NCBI GenBank assembly: GCA_039024635.1
Contig: JBCCQA010000023.1
Span: 1 to 64,000 of the forward strand
Source of the DNA: Kuafuiihalomonas sp039024635
Lineage (GTDB): Bacteria; Myxococcota; Kuafuiibacteriia; Kuafuiibacteriales; Kuafuiibacteriaceae
DNA: 64,000 nucleotides
Reading direction: 5' to 3'
The translations under genes were made by a program, and so were the position numbers. The stretch's first letter is position 1. The number at the start of each line of letters is the position of its first letter. A model generated the notes under the pieces. It had not been told where the DNA came from. It searched no databases and worked only from the letters and a program-made list of their open reading frames with translations. This document shows positions 60,781-64,000 of the stretch, piece by piece.

Positions 60781-61185
60781 TCACTCCTCCAAAGCGGCTA
60801 CGTCCACTTGGGTCGCCCCCGCCAGCTTGGCGCTATCGATCACGCGTAGAAGGAGATGGGTCGGAACCTCCCGGTCGGCTTGAACGAGCACCCGATCCCG
60901 CCCCGCCTCGTCGAGGGCAATGCGGATGCTCCGAACCGAGTCGGCGGGTATCACGCGCCCGCCCAGGAACACACGTCCGCCTTGATCGATTCCGATGGGT
61001 ACGAAGCCCTCCTCGACCGAGCTGGCGGTCTGGCTCTCGGGCCTTGTGATGTCGACCCCCGCCTCCCGGACGAAGCTCGAGGCCACCATGAAGAAGATCA
61101 ACAAGATGAAGACCATGTCGATGAGAGGGGCCATGTCGACCTGGGCCTGACTGGCGCCCGTCCCGCCGAACACCCGACGCTTCAT
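60781..61185 (-). CDS. exbD: ExbD/TolR proton-channel subunit
   Basis: 134 residues. One TM (about 22-42) with the conserved proton-path Asp23 (DMAPLIDMVFILLIFFMVASSF, read up to the membrane end), then a periplasmic domain with GEVxxxxxL-like strands and VLVQADREVPTHLLLRVIDSAK. It makes the proton channel with ExbB. Start overlaps the exbB stop by 4 nt. Confidence 0.96.
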   Translation of the reverse strand: MKRRVFGGTGASQAQVDMAPLIDMVFILLIFFMVASSFVREAGVDITRPESQTASSVEEGFVPIGIDQGGRVFLGGRVIPADSVRSIRIALDEAGRDRVLVQADREVPTHLLLRVIDSAKLAGATQVDVAALEE

Positions 61186-61622
61186 CCGCCCTCTCCCATT
61201 CCGGTCGGCGACACCGCGCCCACATCCCCTCGTAGGAGCTCCGCCCGCTCAGCCCAGCGGCTCAGCACACGCTCCAGAAGAAGACCCGGTGCAGCGAGGG
61301 CCAGACCATACTGGGTCGTTCGCAGGGCGCGGCCGATGCCCGCGCTCATCTGCTCGACCCCGCCCGTCACCAGCATCCCGTCGAACGCCTGGACGATGCC
61401 GTTGACGGTGCCCAGGAGTCCCAGCAGCGGCGCCGCAGCCACGAGGCCCCGGATGACCAGGAGCTTGGCCGCGGGGTCGTCGGCAGGATCCTCGCCCCGG
61501 CCCAGGTCGAGGAAGCGGGAAAAGAGAAGGCCATAGAGGGCGAGGCCCACGCCCAGCAAGGCGAACATCAAAGGCCCGCCCGAGCTGAACCAGGCCAGAC
61601 CGCGTCCGATGAGCTCGCTCAA
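61182..61622 (-). CDS. exbB: ExbB/MotA-type proton-channel protein
   Basis: About 146 residues from the TTG at 61622 (TTGA overlap with the stop of the upstream gene); the much longer frame reading further upstream is not real. Three TM helices: LMFALLGVGLALYGLLFS, APLLGLLGTVNGIVQAF and TTQYGLALAAPGLLLERVL, with the conserved LLGTVxG and TTxxGL motifs. It is the canonical short ExbB2 type and pairs with ExbD and TonB. Confidence 0.9.
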   Translation of the reverse strand: MSELIGRGLAWFSSGGPLMFALLGVGLALYGLLFSRFLDLGRGEDPADDPAAKLLVIRGLVAAAPLLGLLGTVNGIVQAFDGMLVTGGVEQMSAGIGRALRTTQYGLALAAPGLLLERVLSRWAERAELLRGDVGAVSPTGMGEGG

Positions 61623-62968
61623 CTCGCGGCCTCCTGGCCTTCGGCGACCGGGGTCGGCCGCGCCACTGAGCTGGGACTCCGCTCGACAATCGCGGCTCGG
61701 ATCTCCTCCAGCTCGCCCCCTCTGCGCTGGGCCAGGCGGCTCAGTACGGCGTGGGCCAGCAAGAGGGGAACGGCGACCAGCAAACCGAGCTGGGTGGTCA
61801 CCAGCGCAATCGAGATGCCGCCCGAAAGCAGCCTCGGGTTGCCCGTGCCGTGGACAGTGATGACGTCGAAGGTCGTGATCATCCCCGTAACCGTGCCCAG
61901 AAGGCCGAGGAGGGGTGCGATGGCAGCGCAAGCGGCAATGACGTTGAGCGATCGCTGAACCCGAGGTTCTTCGGCCAAGAGAGCCGCCTCCAGGGCGGCA
62001 TCTCGGTCTCCCTGCGGCCGTCCCCAGGCTCGCAGCCCGGCCACGAGGACGCGACCCCGAGTCGTACCATCCTGGGCACTCGCGCCGATCGCGGCCTCGA
62101 GGTCACCGTCCTTGGCTTGAGCAAGGGCCGTCCGGACCCAGCCTTCCGGCAGTCGATCGACCACGAAGAAGCGCACCCGCTCGCCCACGAGGACGAGGCC
62201 CAGGAGTCCGACCAAGAAGATGGGCCAAACGAACAGGCCCCCGGCCTCAATACGGTCGGCAAAGGTCCGAACCACAGGCGCGTCGGATCGAGCCAGAGCC
62301 CCGTCGAGATCCAGTGGGGCGAGGCTACCGTTCCCTGCCGCGACGGCCCGAGCTTGAGCGGCCGCATCAACCGGGAACTTCACGCCACTGACCCGGTCCA
62401 GGCCCTCGGCTTCGAGAAGGAAGCCCACCGTGTCTTCGTCCTCGCCGCCGGCCAGGGCCAGAGCGCGTCCGATTCGCAAGACCGGTACCGTACGAGGTTC
62501 ACCGGAACGGGCCATGACCGTGGCCTTCTCGCGACGTATGGAGCTCTCTGCTTCCAGCTTCGCCAAGCGCGCGCCAAGCCCTCTCTTCACGAGGTCGGAA
62601 AACCGGTCGAAGGCCGAAGCCGGCGCACCGCCGGTCGCGGTCTGGGTCCAAAGCGTGCCGGTCCAGCGCTCGAGTCGGGCCTCACGAACTTGGGGGGTCT
62701 CGCCGTCCCGTTGGGTACGAGCCCGGGCGGCCGCCAGGTCCAGCTCGGCCGCATCCGCGGCCGCTTCGGCTTCGAGCTTCTTGCTGAGGGCGGCGTCGAA
62801 GGCCGAAGCGGCGGCCGCCCTTTCGTCCAAGGCTCTTTGACGGACCGCTTCCCGATGGCCTTCGGCAATAACTCGGCGATCTTTGGCCGTCCGGACCAGG
62901 TCTTGGGCCAAGGCCCGAGCCGGTGAGGCCAAGACGAGCAGACACCCAAAGACCCACGCCCCCCTCAT
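61619..62968 (-). CDS. Large ExbB-like protein, TtpC type
   Basis: About 449 residues from the ATG at 62968. The signal peptide ends at ARALAQ, followed by an Ala/Arg/Glu-rich periplasmic coiled coil (about 25-120) and a further periplasmic segment. The C-terminal MotA/TolQ/ExbB channel domain (about 245-440) has FLVGLLGLVLVGERVRFF, IAPLLGLLGTVTGMITTF and VTTQLGLLVAVPLLLAHAVL. This matches Vibrio TtpC, which is needed for the TonB2 system and works with the DUF3450 protein. It overlaps both neighbours by 4 nt. Confidence 0.92.
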   Translation of the reverse strand: MRGAWVFGCLLVLASPARALAQDLVRTAKDRRVIAEGHREAVRQRALDERAAAASAFDAALSKKLEAEAAADAAELDLAAARARTQRDGETPQVREARLERWTGTLWTQTATGGAPASAFDRFSDLVKRGLGARLAKLEAESSIRREKATVMARSGEPRTVPVLRIGRALALAGGEDEDTVGFLLEAEGLDRVSGVKFPVDAAAQARAVAAGNGSLAPLDLDGALARSDAPVVRTFADRIEAGGLFVWPIFLVGLLGLVLVGERVRFFVVDRLPEGWVRTALAQAKDGDLEAAIGASAQDGTTRGRVLVAGLRAWGRPQGDRDAALEAALLAEEPRVQRSLNVIAACAAIAPLLGLLGTVTGMITTFDVITVHGTGNPRLLSGGISIALVTTQLGLLVAVPLLLAHAVLSRLAQRRGGELEEIRAAIVERSPSSVARPTPVAEGQEAAS

Positions 62969-63717
62969 GAGCCCGCCTCCGGCAAGGGCAAAGGAATCAG
63001 ATCCGGTGCGGCGCGCCCCTTGGCGATACGAACTGCCCGCGCAATGGCCTCTCGGCCCGCCGGGTCGGCCAACGGCCGGAGGGCCAAGCTGCCTTCTCGA
63101 ACTTCGACCCAACCCGCCTGGTCCCCGTCCAGGGACAGCCACCACGCGGCGGCAGCGCCTACTCTGAGGATCTGAACGGCTCGTCGCTCGCCCTCCAGAT
63201 CGCCTTCGGCCAGGGTGATCTCGATCTGGCGGGCCCGACGCTCGGCCTCCTCCAGCCGATCGAAGGCTGCATCCAGCCGGGCCTCGGCAGCCCTGGGCTC
63301 CGGCGTGGCCCGAGGCGGCACGGCGCCCGGCGGCACCCGAGCCGCCAGGGCATCGAGTCGACTGTGGATCTGCGCCGCGACCTCGACCATCAGCCCTGCA
63401 ACCTGGGCCTCTCGCCGCCCGAGCGGGGCCTGACGCGCCTCTAGTTGGGCCAGGGCAGTTCGGGCCGCTTCTCGACGCTGCTCGGCTACGATGGTCTCGA
63501 GTTCGACGACGGCGGTTCGTCCCTCGAGCGAAAGGACATCGGCCCGGCCGTCGCGCAAGAGCCGACTCTCTTCCACCCGGGCCTCGTGGGCCGCCTGGAG
63601 CTCAGCCAACACCTCGAGGGCAACCGAGGACGCACCCTTGGCCTCGGGAGGCGCCGGTGCCTGCGCCCGGGCCGGGCCGGCTACGATGAGGCCCAACATG
63701 GCCATGCGCCTCCACAT
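62965..63717 (-). CDS. DUF3450-family periplasmic protein of the TtpC/TonB2 operon
   Basis: 250 residues. Signal peptide ends at PARAQ. A long coiled coil (about 30-120: LAELQAAHEARVEESRLLRDG, ETIVAEQRREAARTALAQLEARQ) is followed by a second helical part and the DUF3450 C-terminal strands (VQILRVGAAAAWWLSLDGDQAGW). The family sits directly upstream of TtpC in TonB2-type clusters and probably docks the complex to the cell wall or outer membrane. A second ATG lies at 63705. Confidence 0.87.
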   Translation of the reverse strand: MWRRMAMLGLIVAGPARAQAPAPPEAKGASSVALEVLAELQAAHEARVEESRLLRDGRADVLSLEGRTAVVELETIVAEQRREAARTALAQLEARQAPLGRREAQVAGLMVEVAAQIHSRLDALAARVPPGAVPPRATPEPRAAEARLDAAFDRLEEAERRARQIEITLAEGDLEGERRAVQILRVGAAAAWWLSLDGDQAGWVEVREGSLALRPLADPAGREAIARAVRIAKGRAAPDLIPLPLPEAGS

Positions 63718-63763
63718 GCGGCGGGGGGTATCAGGCGTTGAAACTGAGTGTCATTTACAAAGA

Positions 63764-63785
63764 GGCGGGAGCCTTGGTTCCCGCC
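63764..63785 (-). terminator. Possible terminator of the Pro-rich gene
   Basis: GGCGGGA (63764-63770) and TCCCGCC (63779-63785) form a 7-bp GC-rich stem with an 8-nt loop in the 108-nt gap before the DUF3450 gene. On the minus strand it is followed by TCTTTGTAAAT, a weak U-run. It would separate transcription of the partial gene from the TonB operon. The rest of the gap shows no other clear element. Confidence 0.4.
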
Positions 63786-63825
63786 AAAGGGCGGTCCCCA
63801 GGACTTGCTACGCCCCGTCCTTCTC

Positions 63826-64000
63826 TCATCGGGGCGGCGGCAGCGGCCCCTCGGTGGGGGGCGGGTCGAGGGGATCTCGCGGCGGTCCGGGCCTGTTCTT
63901 CGGTGGGCCTTCTGATGGTCCTTCGCCGTTCGGCTCCTCGCCCTCAGGAGCAGCGGGTGGCCGTTCGGCCTCAGCGAAGGGATCTTCCCGGTTCTGAGGC
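63826..64000 (-). CDS. C-terminal end of a Pro/Glu-rich protein (partial)
   Basis: The only long frame at the edge that reads on the minus strand ends at a TGA at 63826-63828. The 57 visible residues are of the type PxxPEGEEPNGEGPSEGPPK and finish in LPPPR. Strong Pro/Glu/Gly bias and same-strand position just before the TonB operon make a real gene likely, with a disordered tail. No function can be read from this part. The rest lies outside the window. Confidence 0.5.
   Translation of the reverse strand, partial: PQNREDPFAEAERPPAAPEGEEPNGEGPSEGPPKNRPGPPRDPLDPPPTEGPLPPPR

Noticed and set aside
63491..63997. Plus-strand open frame at the right edge
   Set aside because: Ala/Ser/Gly-rich and overlaps the DUF3450 gene; the minus-strand Pro-rich frame is more credible.

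Overview
The window is about 62-65% GC and densely packed. Many genes overlap by 4 nt (ATGA, GTGA or TTGA junctions) and GTG or TTG starts are common. It is rich in secreted lipoproteins with beta-propeller, FG-GAP, Ig-like and Cys-rich repeats. It also carries an M13 metallopeptidase, a DUF1592/DUF1552 pair and a large Wzx/Wzy-type polysaccharide locus. Together these suggest a free-living, predatory or biofilm-forming member of the Myxococcota (former Deltaproteobacteria). This is inference from gene content; there is no rRNA or marker gene in the window. No tRNA, rRNA, CRISPR array, IS element, phage gene or integrase was seen.

Layout. (1) 0-6.3 kb, minus strand: a long glutathione-S-transferase-like protein, Lon protease, a PH-like plus rhomboid-fold membrane protein that has lost both catalytic residues, and an unknown protein. 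(2) 6.4-8.1 kb: type I asparaginase and a small lipoprotein. (3) 8.1-16.0 kb: a tightly coupled series of a CBS-receiver protein, a membrane-anchored HEAT-repeat protein, a processive family-2 glycosyltransferase and a TPR/YaiO-type outer-membrane barrel, followed by a FG-GAP/UnbV lipoprotein and an HDOD signalling protein. This looks like a compact, signal-controlled synthase-type surface glycan system. (4) 16.0-28.5 kb: MsrA, an Ig-like lipoprotein, an orphan ParB-like protein, AsmA, a sirtuin, an M13 peptidase and the DUF1592/DUF1552 pair.

(5) 28.5-56.2 kb is a single large polysaccharide locus. It encodes a WecA-like initiating transferase, six GT4-like glycosyltransferases, a Wzx flippase, a Wzy/ligase-TPR fusion, a short OPX lipoprotein, a Wzc-like PCP-tyrosine kinase and a separate outer-membrane barrel. 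Modification genes include an asparagine-synthase-like enzyme, a sulfotransferase, two methyltransferases and an MBOAT/SGNH acylation pair. A short OPX protein beside a separate barrel matches the composite OPX/beta-barrel export translocon known from Myxococcus xanthus. The expected flow is priming on undecaprenyl phosphate, sugar addition and decoration, flipping, polymerisation, and export through PCP, OPX and barrel. (6) 56.2-64 kb, minus strand: a beta-propeller lipoprotein with an Asp-Leu-Gly tract, then a six-gene DUF3450 / TtpC-like / ExbB / ExbD / TonB / TPR operon, and the C-terminal end of a Pro-rich protein running off the window.

Intergenic DNA is short (no gap over 300 bases). 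Several leaders can fold into hairpins, some engaging the ribosome-binding site. These structures were found by eye and need covariance testing.
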